Positions 13,428 through 24,884 of a DNA stretch of 64,000 bases are shown here, in pieces. The position numbers and the translations under genes were made by a program. Position 1 is the first letter of the stretch. Every line of letters starts with the position of its first letter. Source of the DNA: Diadema setosum (lineage: Eukaryota > Echinodermata > Echinoidea > Diadematoida > Diadematidae); the NCBI GenBank assembly GCA_033980235.1, contig CM067070.1, positions 30,352,594 through 30,416,593 of the forward strand, read 5' to 3'. Below the pieces are notes generated by a model. That model ran no database searches, had not been told where the DNA came from, and saw nothing but the letters and a program-made list of their open reading frames with translations.

Positions 13428-13547
13428 CATGCAGCGGGTACTGCTTTTGTTATTCAAATTCATGATTTTCTTCCGTCGAGATGTTTTCATTGCAACTGAT
13501 TGACAAATTGCCCTACATCGACGTAAATAAGCACTGAATTGATTAAT
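13428..13547. other. 120-bp loop at the head-to-head inversion
   Basis: Base 13427 (end of CTTATAG) and base 13548 (start of CTATAAG) are the innermost paired bases of the inverted repeat. The loop is ordinary forward unit up to 13543, then TAAT (13544-13547), which belongs to neither unit. It creates the palindrome GATTAATC at the junction. The arms, about 11343-13427 and 13548-15631, appear identical apart from one deleted base. Confidence 0.9.
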
Positions 13548-13584
13548 CTATAAGGATTAGAACCAACACTTGCTTTCGGGCGAA

Positions 13585-13656
13585 AGCTCGGTGGTCTAGT
13601 GGAGATGACGTCTGTCCGGTGATCAGGAGGTCGAGGGTTCGAATCCTGCTCGAGTA
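13585..13656 (+). ncRNA. tRNA-like Pol III gene, first inverted copy
   Basis: This is the consensus 72-nt tRNA-like body with perfect A and B boxes, a TATA-like box just upstream (from 13550) and the T6 run about 14 nt downstream. It is divergently oriented with respect to the last forward copy at 13319-13390. Confidence 0.75.
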
Positions 13657-14924
13657 TGTACGCCCATGATTTTTTATCATGGCTACTACTAAAACACTGA
13701 TCAATTCAGTGCTTATTTACGTCGATGTAGGGCAATTTGTCAATCAGTTGCAATGAAAACATCTCGACGGAAGAAAATCATGAATTTGAATAACAAAAGC
13801 AGTACCCGCTGCATGCTATAAGGATTAGAACCAACACTTGCTTTCGGGCGAAAGCTCGGTGGTCTAGTGGAGATGACGTCTGTCCGGTGATCAGGAGGTC
13901 GAGGGTTCGAATCCTGCTCGAGTATGTACGCCCATGATTTTTTATCATGGCTACTACTAAAACACTGATCAATTCAGTGCTTATTTACGTCGATGTAGGG
14001 CAATTTGTCAATCAGTTGCAATGAAAACATCTCGACGGAAGAAAATCATGAATTTGAATAACAAAAGCAGTACCCGCTGCATGCTATAAGGATTAGAACC
14101 AACACTTGCTTTCGGGCGAAAGCTCGGTGGTCTAGTGGAGATGACGTCTGTCCGGTGATCAGGAGGTCGAGGGTTCGAATCCTGCTCGAGTATGTACGCC
14201 CATGATTTTTTATCATGGCTACTACTAAAACACTGATCAATTCAGTGCTTATTTACGTCGATGTAGGGCAATTTGTCAATCAGTTGCAATGAAAACATCT
14301 CGACGGAAGAAAATCATGAATTTGAATAACAAAAGCAGTACCCGCTGCATGCTATAAGGATTAGAACCAACACTTGCTTTCGGGCGAAAGCTCGGTGGTC
14401 TAGTGGAGATGACGTCTGTCCGGTGATCAGGAGGTCGAGGGTTCGAATCCTGCTCGAGTATGTACGCCCATGATTTTTTATCATGGCTACTACTAAAACA
14501 CTGATCAATTCAGTGCTTATTTACGTCGATGTAGGGCAATTTGTCAATCAGTTGCAATGAAAACATCTCGACGGAAGAAAATCATGAATTTGAATAACAA
14601 AAGCAGTACCCGCTGCATGCTATAAGGATTAGAACCAACACTTGCTTTCGGGCGAAAGCTCGGTGGTCTAGTGGAGATGACGTCTGTCCGGTGATCAGGA
14701 GGTCGAGGGTTCGAATCCTGCTCGAGTATGTACGCCCATGATTTTTTATCATGGCTACTACTAAAACACTGATCAATTCAGTGCTTATTTACGTCGATGT
14801 AGGGCAATTTGTCAATCAGTTGCAATGAAAACATCTCGACGGAAGAAAATCATGAATTTGAATAACAAAAGCAGTACCCGCTGCATGCTATAAGGATTAG
14901 AACCAACACTTGCTTTCGGGCGAA

Positions 14925-14995
14925 AGCTCGGTGGTCTAGTGGAGATGACGTCTGTCCGGTGATCAGGAGGTCGAGGGTTCAATCCTGCTCGAGTA
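14925..14995 (+). ncRNA. tRNA-like gene with a damaged B box
   Basis: One G is missing from the B box, which reads 'gggttcaatcc' near 14977-14987, so this unit is 267 bp long. Loss of the invariant G of TTCGA is expected to weaken TFIIIC binding. It is the only length change noticed in the array. Confidence 0.75.
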
Positions 14996-15459
14996 TGTAC
15001 GCCCATGATTTTTTATCATGGCTACTACTAAAACACTGATCAATTCAGTGCTTATTTACGTCGATGTAGGGCAATTTGTCAATCAGTTGCAATGAAAACA
15101 TCTCGACGGAAGAAAATCATGAATTTGAATAACAAAAGCAGTACCCGCTGCATGCTATAAGGATTAGAACCAACACTTGCTTTCGGGCGAAAGCTCGGTG
15201 GTCTAGTGGAGATGACGTCTGTCCGGTGATCAGGAGGTCGAGGGTTCGAATCCTGCTCGAGTATGTACGCCCATGATTTTTTATCATGGCTACTACTAAA
15301 ACACTGATCAATTCAGTGCTTATTTACGTCGATGTAGGGCAATTTGTCAATCAGTTGCAATGAAAACATCTCGACGGAAGAAAATCATGAATTTGAATAA
15401 CAAAAGCAGTACCCGCTGCATGCTATAAGGATTAGAACCAACACTTGCTTTCGGGCGAA

Positions 15460-15531
15460 AGCTCGGTGGTCTAGTGGAGATGACGTCTGTCCGGTGATCA
15501 GGAGGTCGAGGGTTCGAATCCTGCTCGAGTA
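15460..15531 (+). ncRNA. tRNA-like Pol III gene, last inverted copy
   Basis: This is the rightmost copy, of consensus sequence, followed by T6 and then about 80 bp of unit before the array stops at 15631. Confidence 0.75.
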
Positions 15532-15628
15532 TGTACGCCCATGATTTTTTATCATGGCTACTACTAAAACACTGATCAATTCAGTGCTTATTTACGTCGA
15601 TGTAGGGCAATTTGTCAATCAGTTGCAA

Positions 15629-15642
15629 TGACCTGGGCTATT
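15629..15642 (+). repeat. Right 14-bp direct repeat (putative target-site duplication)
   Basis: This second copy of TGACCTGGGCTATT is in the same orientation as 1649-1662 and is followed by non-array DNA ('tcctaacttttcc'). Confidence 0.7.
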
Positions 15643-15867
15643 TCCTAACTTTTCCATGCATATAAAATACACACACACACAAACACAAACAATAAGGGGA
15701 TGCTCTAAAGTGCAGATTTTGGACATCCTTCCCCCGCTTGGTCACTTCGACGCCACCTCGCTAGTCATACCTCCCCCAATCATGAACATAAACCGACACC
15801 CTTGACTACCAGTGGCAGATCCAGGGGAGGAGGGGGGGGGGGGGGGGCGGAGCTTACCGGGCTCCCC
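15643..15867. other. Right flank of array with short CA tract
   Basis: This stretch holds a short CA-rich microsatellite (15669-15692) and a poly-G tract (about 15826-15849). No gene is seen. Confidence 0.6.
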
Positions 15868-16960
15868 CCTTGATTTCCAAAGCGAAAAGATGTAGCTACA
15901 AACGGCAGTTTTAGGACTGTAAAATTTTCAAGCTGGCTCGCTCTCCTGATTTTGCTGCCAGTAATTGCCAGCAGTTGCGCCCAGTGCGCCCCCATCCCTT
16001 ACTTTCCAAAGCGAAAAAAAGTATAGCTACAAACGGCAGTTTTTGGACTGTAAAATGTCAAAATTTTCAAACTCGCTTGCTCCGCTCGCTCGCATTTAAT
16101 CGTTATATCATTCTCCTGATGTTGATGCCAGTAATTGCCAGCACTGCCAGCAGTTGCGCCCCGGTGCGCCCCACCCCCTTAATTTCCTAAGCGAAAAAAA
16201 TATAGCTACAAACGGCCATTTTTGGACTGTACAATGTCCAAATTTTCAAGCTCGCTTGCTTCGCTCGCTCGCATTTGATCGTCATGCCATTCTCCTGATG
16301 TTACTGCCGGGTAATTGCCAGCAGTTGTGCCCGGTTCACCTCCCCCATCCCCCCCCCCCCTTAATTTTCAAAGCGAAAAAATATAGCTACAAACGGCAGT
16401 TTTTGGACTGTAAAATGTCAAAATTTTGAAGCTCGCTCGCTTCGCTCGCTCGCATTTAATCGTTAAGTCATTCTCCTGATGTTGCTGCCAGTAATTGCCA
16501 CCAGTTGCGCCCGGTGCGCCCCCACCCCCCTTAATTTCCAAAGCAAAAAAAAAATAATAATAAATATATATATATAGCTACAAACGGCAGTTTTGGACTG
16601 TAAAATGTCAAAATTTTCAAGCTCGCTTGCTTCGCTCGCTCGCATTTAATCGTCATGCCATTCTCCTGATGTTGCTGCCAGTAATTGCCAGCAGTTGTGC
16701 CCGGTGCGCCTCCCCCTCCCTTAATTTTCAAAGCGAAAAAATATAGCTACAAACGGCAGTTTTTGGACCGTAAAATGTCAACATTCTCAAACTCTCTCGC
16801 TTCGCTCGCTGGCATTTAATCGTTATGTCATTCTCCCGATGTTGCTGCCAGTAATTGCCAGCAGTTGCGCCCGATGCGCCCCCCTTAATTGCCTAAGCGA
16901 AAAAATATAGGCCTAGTATACAAACGGCCTTTTGGGGACTGCACATTGTCAAAATTCATG
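15868..16960 (+). repeat. CTCGCTCG-type ~175-185-bp tandem repeat, about 6 copies
   Basis: Each unit reads, in order: AAAGCGAAAAAATATAGC, TACAAACGGCAGTTTTTGG, AAATGTCAAAATTTTCAAGC, CTCGCTTCGCTCGCTCGC, a stretch around CTCCTGATGTTGCTGCCAG, and a C-rich junction. Starts lie near 15876, 16000, 16181, 16362, 16533, 16722 and 16886; the first unit is internally deleted. Solitary copies of the same unit appear at 60862-61182 and at the window end, so this is a dispersed family that has amplified locally. Open frames in it are repeat-derived. Confidence 0.85.
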
Positions 16961-19068
16961 ATCGCGTTCATGATTTTCAGTGTAAGAATTAATACAAGAA
17001 GTTTATCTAAATGATACCATTTTATAGGCAAAATTGTTCAATAATAATCTACATAAAATGTACTGCTACCTTAAACATGTTGGACTGTTTCGTAAGTCGA
17101 TAAAACACGCAAAAAATGCATCAAATTGCACCATTTACAACATAAATATGCAAAAAGTTCTCACCCTCCCCCCTCGCTCGCATCGCTCCCTCGCATCTAA
17201 CCGCTCCCCCTAAGATCAAATCCTGGCTACGCCGGTGATAGGCCCCACTATTTAGTAGGCCTTCACAGTGATGTCGGACAGGCGGAGCAACAGCTGAAAT
17301 ACCACGATGTAGTCATTCAATTATCTATAATATTTCTTTTTCTTACTTGTTTTTGATAGGAAAAAAAATCCCAAATTTCACCAAAAGTGTGCACCAGATC
17401 GCTGCATTTCAGGTCTGAAAATGCCAAATTTTCCTCGTGTGGGAGGGGGGTATCCCCCTCTCACACCCTCCCCCGGCTAGGCCGCTCCACTCCCTCGCAC
17501 AGATATTCAAACTCCAAGTCCATCCCCACCCCCCATTATTAAAACGGAACGATGCCCCTGGGATGATTGCTTTATTGACTTAAATCAAGAACATTGAAGA
17601 ATACAATTAAAAGCTACAGGAAAATACCTACTACGTTATTACATGCAAAGAAATGGATATCTATATTAGCATTTTATTGAATTTATTTGGGCATTATTCA
17701 GGGCTGCGCTACGTTTTTGAAAGGGGGGTGTGTCAAAATCGCCTGTCATTCAAGAAGAAAGAACATCAAAAGACAAAAGAAACAACAACAAAAAAGTCTT
17801 CATACTTTTAAGGTCTGATTTTCCGCCGAAAGTCGGCTGACGACCAAAAAACAAACAAACAAACATACAAAAACAAGAACAAAAAGTCTTCATATTTTGC
17901 TGCCACTTCTCTCCCACTTTGCATGGAAAAGAGTGGGACATTTGATCCCTGTAAAGTGTGTTTGTGTGTGGGGGGGGGGGGGCAAGCTTCTCTCCCCCCC
18001 CCCCCCACCCCCCAAGGGCTGCGCCGGTCCGGTTATGGGCTTGTAATCGTGGTGATGGTGACTATCGCCGATCATCCCCCCCCCCCCACTCCTCAGTACG
18101 GATTTACGCCGTTGCCCCAATGTCATTGTCAACTTTCACCTCCCTTGTCCTGACATCCCTCTGTCTTTCTCTGCTAGCTAGGGAAAACGACTCCAGTTCG
18201 AGAGCGAGCTGCAAAGCCTCGTGAAGCGTAGCGCAACGATGTTGACGAAGTCGCAAACGCATAGGTAAAGCACGACAACAAACTCCAGTGTATCACAAAA
18301 AAGGACGATAACACAATGCGGATAGCAATGACTTCGTGAGGAAAAGTACAGTCACGCAGACAGTACTTAACAAAAAAGTGTGGGGTGGCTTTAAAACTTC
18401 AATGTGGTGCATATTAGTACACCTTATCTTGGCTGCAGAACATAATATCATTAGCACGCAATCTTTAATAGGTCATAATGTTTGAGGAGACAATATAGAT
18501 TGTGTTCTTGTTTCTCTGACAGTATGCATGTGTGCAAACAAATTCACATACGTGCAAGCAAGCACATATACATAAACTTGCATATTACAGCATATTATGG
18601 TAATACGTATTGTCATTAAAATGACGAGAGATAATTTTTTACCTGTAAGGAAGATTGTTATCATTATTGCTTCTTTAGGGTCCGACTTGGACATCTACGG
18701 TTGTTTGTGGATTTAAGTTATCCATGTCATTGTGTACTAATGACTGACAAATAGCTGTTGAGTCTTATAGGCCATTATCTCAATTGCGAGACAATCCAGT
18801 TAGGGGGCTAAACACGAGCTTGATGTAATGTCCAGAGTTTTCGTTGCAATGTGACATTAATAGTTTTGTTAGTATAATACAGTGTGGTTGATGACATTTT
18901 GCAGATTTTCAATAAGAGCACATGTTTGAATAATTTGTTTCTTCGTTTGAGGACCAATCTACTCGTAATGTGTATACCACCTCTTTATGTACATGGTCCT
19001 TCTTTCTTGCACAAGGTATAATCATGCGGATCACTTTTCAGTGACAAGGAAAAACGCTGGAAGAAAAA
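16961..19068. other. Intergenic DNA with dispersed repeat fragments
   Basis: A fragment at about 17380-17500 ('gtgcaccagatcgctgca', C-rich end, CTCCACTCCCTCGCAC) resembles the repeat at 47690-47840. Poly-G and poly-C tracts occur at 17968-18013 and 18076-18089. I found no exon, RNA gene or paired terminal repeat. Confidence 0.5.
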
Positions 19069-19751
19069 TGTGACCCTGCACCTCAAAACAAACAAAAACT
19101 CGCCAGACATGAATTTTTAGTTAAGACCATATTCTGAAAGAGCAGACTTTAAGCTTTAAAATGATGTATAACTCAAATCAAATGGACTCTCCTAACCTAT
19201 CTAAATATTGGAAAGAAAGCACAAACTCAGGGAAAGTGTGAACTGAGAAAAGAGACTCTGAAGTATACAGTGTCTATTCAAGCGCATAATCTTTACCAAA
19301 CCGTGCTGGCTGTGCGATGAATGGGACAAAAAACAGGAAGTAAACCACCCGAGTAACAACAATGAAGGGATTAGCAAATTAAACTGAAATTAGGCATGCC
19401 TCATTATCACATTCTGTCCATAATTAATACCAACTTTGAAAGCAGTAGCACTATTTTTTCACAAGTTATTAGAGTTGAAAGTGAAGAGTGTGGACAAGGT
19501 TTTTCAGAAATGAAAAAGGGAATCCTAATCACACTATTCGACAAAAAAAAAAAAAAAAAAAAACTGCTAAAAAACACACTTTCCTGCCCGATTTATGATA
19601 CCTAATTTCAGCATAATGTAAAAGAAGACCCGCTCTTTCAGAAAATATGAAAAAGTCAAGTTCGGCTAGGTTGACCCATTTCACTTATTTTCAATCCTCA
19701 CGCAAAATCAGTGTGTGCGACTTTATGTTCGTTTTGAGGTGCAAGGTCACA
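19069..19751. mobile_element. TIR element, TGTGACC family, copy 1
   Basis: The left end TGTGACCCTGCACCTCAAAA is matched by the right end, whose reverse complement is TGTGACCTTGCACCTCAAAA. Related elements, sharing extended sequence such as GTGTGAACTGAGAAAAGAG and ATTCTGTCCATAATT, lie at 35389-36090 and 42382-43067. I see no transposase frame, so it is probably non-autonomous. A target duplication is unclear (possibly AAAT). Confidence 0.75.
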
Positions 19752-21036
19752 AATACAGTCCATCAAGTTACTCATAGTCTGCCCGACAAATTTTCATTGT
19801 ATCTATTCATTTTCTTTTTTAAGGGGGGGGGGGGGGTGGTGTGCAACAGAAATTATGACAGGCGATTTGAGTTGGTGCAGACGACACTGATGCAAGGAAA
19901 CAGTGAGGTGAGTCAGCACACATTTTAGTAATGAGTCATTGCATGATTAGCAACGCCATCGGAGAGTATTATAATCAATGCATCTTACAACATGTCTTAT
20001 TTACACACATCCAACGTGGGACATCAATTGTGCTGCTAACTAGGTCAACATGCTTGAAGTTAATGGGAATTTGGGGACAACTTCTTAGGTCTTTTGTTGC
20101 GTCGTGGTGTTTATTCACACGAGACAGCTGCGGTGGTTTAGGAGAGCCTTACTCAAAAGTTACTATAGATGGCGTGATTCCTAATCAAACACTGGCGTTA
20201 CACGTCAGTGTCCCTTTACCTAATACCGTAAACATGAACCATCAAAGTGTTACAATAAACGACTCCAGATTTAATAATAACAATAATTGTGGTAACAATA
20301 ATAACAATAGTAGCAATTAAATTAATAACTGGTAGGACCTTGTTTTTTATGCTGTGGTACAGCAACAGAAAATCTAAAGATGAAAACTAGTAAGCGACTT
20401 GAAACAAGAGTACAATCATTCAAAGAACAAAAGGCAAAGTGCAAGCTGATAACTCGTACGCAATGCTTCGAAGCAAAGGGAATTTGTAAAATCAAAACAA
20501 AACAAAAACAAAACAAAACAAAAAATTAACAGTTATTTTGCTTTGTTTCTCTTCATTAAAAAAAAAGAAAACAGCGGGGGTTGTGGCCAGGCTTCTTCAA
20601 ATATTGTTGTAGATAGCGTGATTTTGACCAGGAAAAAACAAACAAGTCTCGGTTCGTGTTTTTTCCCCTTTCATTTTACCTAATACCGTTGAAGACGAAC
20701 TATTAGAATCCTGTCTATGATTGAATGATGTACATAAAAAAAAAAAAATGTTTGGCTTATAAATTACACGTCTTTTAATGTGTCATCATTTTATATAGTT
20801 TGTTAAAAGTTTTAACTTGCATAGCCACATAATGTCTTAAGATGTAATTGGTACTATATTAATCGACATGAGACACGATTTGTATCATTCATATGAACAT
20901 AAAGCAGTGTAATGGTAATGTAATATCGTCTCCATTTCATCAAATCTGTTAGTTAGATTTTGAATGGAACGGCTATCACTGCCATTGAAGATGATACTTA
21001 TAGCTCTTAGAACGCAAATAATGCATTATGTTGTTA
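19752..21036. other. AT-rich intergenic stretch, weak internal duplication
   Basis: Two places (about 20160-20240 and 20610-20700) share TAGATRGCGTGATT and TTTACCTAATACCGT in the same order, suggesting an old local duplication. An AAACAAAAC-type simple repeat lies at 20494-20525. The 129-codon frame at 19931-20320 ends in an Asn-rich AAT/AAC microsatellite and is not supported as a gene. Confidence 0.4.
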
Positions 21037-23480
21037 AACCACAAGACAATACTACTGTGTGTCAAGAAAGATGATAAAGGAAACTGACAAAATGTTGGAG
21101 AGCAGGATCCAAATTTTGTTTTTTTAATCGTTTACAATAGAATGTCATGGAATTCTTCATTATTTTGTTCAACATCCTAATGTGTAAAGTTACGAAAATG
21201 ATCACATGTGAGAACTTGACACGATATAATTAATCTGCAAGCAAAAACATTTTGGGTACGCAAATGAACGCACGTGACAAGAGTCATGATAAACTACAGC
21301 AGAGGCAAAATGCCAAGAAACGCGCGCACTCAAATTTGTAAACAGCGAGAATGATGTGTTTACCTATTTAAGAATATCTCCCCCTAATTTCTGAGTCAAG
21401 GTTTTGGAATCTATAGAGTGTCTTGTCTCAAAAAAGTATTAACCAATGTCATGTCTGGCAGCACTTCAAACTTCATCTCGAAGCACCTCGATAAAAGGAG
21501 GAATACAACGTATGAGTTGGTATATTGTGCTGGTATTCTTTTCATACATTTCTGCTCAACATCTATTTTGTTCTTATCTAGAATGTATGAACCGTAGCTC
21601 TCAGAAACATGGCGTAGATATTCTATCTCTATCAATTTACTGGTCTTGCTCACGCACGTTTATTTCAGCACTGTGCAAAACGAGGAAATGACACGTTTTT
21701 GTACTCCATTAATTTTCAATGTAATACACGGGCAGCGGGAGATATTATCTGATCTTTAATAATATACTTTTCCACCAAGCCGAGGCGTCAATACACGTCA
21801 CGATGCCGACATTTTCGTCCTATTGAACGATGATACATAATTCCTCATCTTTCATACAATTTTTGCTTGCCTGTCACTACAGCTCCCTTAAAGACTTCAT
21901 TAAAATGTATTGAATAATGTGAGAATATAATGTCGAAGTACTAAAACGGGAAACTCCATGGACTGGTGCAGCATAATCATTGTCGACCAATGTCCTTGGG
22001 TGAACAATGTACCCACCATGCCTATGGAGGGTTATTGTAGTCAATAAAAAACACATTCCACTATTTCATGTTCGCAAATCGAAAGATTCCCACATAGCAC
22101 TGCATTCAACGCCTGCCTATTGTGGCGTACAGACAAAGACTCACAATAACATTCGTGGGTGGGGAGGACTTCGGCAAACCGACGCCAGTCGTGCAGGAAT
22201 CTATTGACACATAGATGTTTTTGAAGCACCGGTAATGGCTGAGAAGAAGTTAGAGTTTTCTTTTCTATAGACACCATACATATCCGCCAATGCACTGGAA
22301 TTGTACATTGAAAGACTTCGAACATACCGCGTTCCGAGACATTAATTCCATTCATGTTCTAAAAATGGAATGAAAACCACCGTGAAAGCAATGAACACAT
22401 TCATTTTTGACGAAGTCAATGGAGAAAGAAACCTCGCCAATCGGTACCCAGGTGGCCCTGGACTAAGTCTATAGGAGACAAACAAACCCCCCAATACAGC
22501 AATGTATACTTTGTTAAACTTGGAGATTGGAGTTGTTATTATCAAAATCAACCGGTATTTCCCCTGTGTGTGAATGCATTGCATCAAAAGAAACATAAAC
22601 AGTGAGAATAGCTCATGAGGTAATTGTAAGTCCTATATTTAAAATAGCGTTTTGATATATGTGTTGTGTTTACCTTACTTTACATCGAATGTCTTTTGAC
22701 CATCTGACAAAATACATTAAATAATTATGGCCTCAGTTGCTACGATTGGAAACTGGCACAACAACAAAATTGAATATCTCATTCTAACAGTAATCAAGTG
22801 CATGTGATTAAAGCACTTCATACGTGCATATAACCTGATTCTTGTCTCATTTCGGTGCATGTCATGAGCTCGAAACCCAAGAGAGTCCATGATAGTTATA
22901 GACATTAAGTGAACACGACACAGAAGATCAACATCAAGTAGACTGTCACGGTGAAAATAAATGCGCGTGCTAAATGAAACGGGGTCATCCAAAGAGTCTG
23001 ATACACACGAGTTTACATTCCACTGGTGAATACCAGTCAAAACAGGCCCAAGAGCCTGTCACTTATTAAGTGAGACAGTCTTTCCATCGCAAGCCCTCTC
23101 CAAAAAAAAAAAGGAAAAAAAAAGGGGGGAACGAGCTTATCACTAAGCACCAAAAAGGTCATCGAATTCGATTGAGGGCATACGCATATAAAGTGCCACA
23201 ACCTCGACAAGTAGTCCAGGCAAAGTATGAAGAGCACAAGCTCGTCAGGATGAACAGCGCCAGCTATAAACCACTGATAAGTGCATACTAATTAATATTT
23301 GCACACGCGGGTCTTCATTCAACATTAATTTTAACAACGGCGAGAGGAACAAATGAATCATGGAGGGGCAGCTTGGTCTCTAGCTGATGCGATGGGTTGA
23401 ATCACATGTCAACATGTTTGTCGCTCATTTAATGCTTGAAAGATGAAGGGGTTCAAAATGATGTCTTCTGTGATCTATGT

Positions 23481-23700
23481 GGGGGCGTTGTGGCACAGTG
23501 AATAAGACTCGAGATTCCCAATCGGAAGACTCCCGCATGTTACTTACGTCCTTCGACAAGAATGTTGTACCCACCATGTCCCTCTCAACCCAGCTGTATA
23601 AATGGGGACTTGGCAACGCTAGAGTAATAATAATGGCAAGACTCTCTGGTATAGCAGTGGCAATACTGAAGAGCCGACACTGGATAAATCAGACCTTATC
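23481..23700 (+). mobile_element. Old tRNA-derived SINE, copy A
   Basis: A degraded tRNA-like head (GGCGTTGTGGCACAGTGA, a weak A box) is followed by 'cccaatcggaag', a decayed B-box region and a body with 'cccagctgtataaatggg'. The paralogue is at about 31274-31480, so the insertion predates the duplication. The body matches a SINE type I recall from marine invertebrates, but I cannot name it. Confidence 0.5.
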
Positions 23701-24607
23701 GTCATCATTGATATCGTTGTTTGTGTGTTTGTTTGTTTGTTTTGTAGATTACCTGTATCAATATTAACGTCTTATTTTATTTATTAATACTGTTTATTAA
23801 ATATATTTTCTCTTTGGGTGCCTTTGAATGTTTCTACAGATAAATGGAGCTAATGATGTTTCATCACCATCTATCTACTTAGTTTTCTATCCATTAATCG
23901 TTTTCATTTTCGTTCGCATTAATTCTTTCTTTTTGTGGGTGTTAGAGAGCTTGATCAACCTCTTCTCTTCCCCGCTGGACATGGAAGTTTTTAGAACAAA
24001 TATTGATGGCGTAGACTCAGATTAGACAAGTGGTAAACAGTTTACAAGGGATCATGTCAAACGAGTTGTCCACGGAGACGTGCACACCTGCTTAACATAA
24101 TCCGGACGGGCAGTGTGAGCGGCATACATCAGCGCAACAGATAACATGAGGGTCTAACAAAGTATTTGTAACAATCCGCGAAAAGAAAATGAATCCATGT
24201 TAACCATAACCTTCCTTTGGAAACGTCTCCGTTTTATGTAGAAGCTTTATAAGCAAAATACACAAATCAACGATGCATCTTTAAAAGTACATCAAAAGTT
24301 TTCGTCAGTTGACAGCATTCCAAAGTTTCAGAGATGACTACAAATTGTTTCCTTAAAAAAACATGCACCCTCCCCCTATATATTTCTCAGCAGTTTTGTT
24401 GTAGAATAACTTGCATATACAAGCTTAAACTAATGAAGGGGTGGAGAAAAAAAAAAATCTTCTAGCTAGAAAAAAAAAAGTGCCTATAATCAAAGCATGA
24501 TGACATTATTGAAGATCCAAATTTAAAGCCGTTTAGTTTAGTCGTCATCGATTAAAGGGTCGCGGTCCATGAGGACTACAATGTGATGATAAGTAGAATA
24601 CAAAATA

Positions 24608-24884
24608 ATTCAATTCAATTCAATTCAATTCAATTCATTTATTTTCATTCTTCTTCTTTTTTCTTTTTCAACAAAAACATAACACTAGATAGATCAGGTT
24701 TTACATCATAAACAAAGAACATTTGTCTTAATAAATGGTATCAATAAACAAAGGAGCGCATACTGGCAAAAAAAAATAATACAAAGTCATACTTCAGTTG
24801 AAAAAAAAAAAGGAAGAAAGAATAGAGAGGTCCACTAAAAAGCAAAGCTTGTAGATTGTGAACCACTCATATAACCTATGAATT
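24608..24884 (-). mobile_element. Retroposon-like insertion private to copy A
   Basis: The paralogous site in copy B runs straight through ('acaaaataattgtaaat'), whereas copy A has about 277 bp extra. The insert starts with a (CAATT)n tract, equivalent to an (AATTG)n 3' tail on the minus strand. It is flanked by AATT. This looks like a truncated non-LTR or SINE 3' end. Confidence 0.6.

Larger units (their letters stand above)
1659..13543 (-). repeat. Forward block of 268-bp tRNA-like tandem array (44 units)
   Basis: A 268-bp unit repeats head to tail with no length change from 1659 to 13543 (about 44.3 units), with the tRNA-like gene of each unit on the minus strand. Landmarks recur every 268 bp; for example 'tattcaaattcatg' is at 1659 and 1927. 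The few substitutions I noticed lie in the left 5.1 kb: units 1 and 3 share two substitutions (1795, 1801), and single changes occur near 3126, 3483, the pair 6047/6315, and 6761. From there to 13543 I saw none. Such homogeneity points to very recent expansion or active homogenisation. Each unit contains three short perfect inverted repeats: CCATGAT/ATCATGG, CACTGA/TCAGTG and GCTTTCG/CGAAAGC. The 64-codon open frame repeated in every unit is the antisense of the tRNA-like gene and is not a protein gene. Confidence 0.97.
13548..15631 (+). repeat. Inverted block of the 268-bp array (~7.8 units)
   Basis: The same 268-bp unit continues in reverse orientation, so the tRNA-like genes are on the plus strand at 13585, 13853, 14121, 14389, 14657, 14925, 15192 and 15460. 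The block stops inside a unit at 'gttgcaatga', where the right copy of the 14-bp direct repeat begins. Its end phase in the unit differs by about 40 bp from that of the left end, so the array termini are not simple terminal inverted repeats. Confidence 0.97.

Noticed and set aside
1747..15579. The 64-codon frame repeated in every 268-bp unit as a tandem protein family
   Set aside because: It is antisense to the tRNA-like gene. Its RIRTLDLLITGQ-type peptide is the usual false translation of a tRNA B-box region, and its repetition only reflects the DNA repeat.
1659..15631. CRISPR array
   Set aside because: Whole 268-bp units repeat without unique spacers, there are no cas genes, and the DNA is eukaryotic.
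1659..15631. A functional tRNA gene cluster
   Set aside because: The A and B boxes are perfect, but the anticodon arm does not close and position 33 is not U, so decoding function is not supported.
19069..19751. A further copy of segment Z to the left of copy A
   Set aside because: Only the TIR-bounded ~680 bp matches 35389-36090, so it is an independent insertion of the same element family and not part of the segmental duplication.
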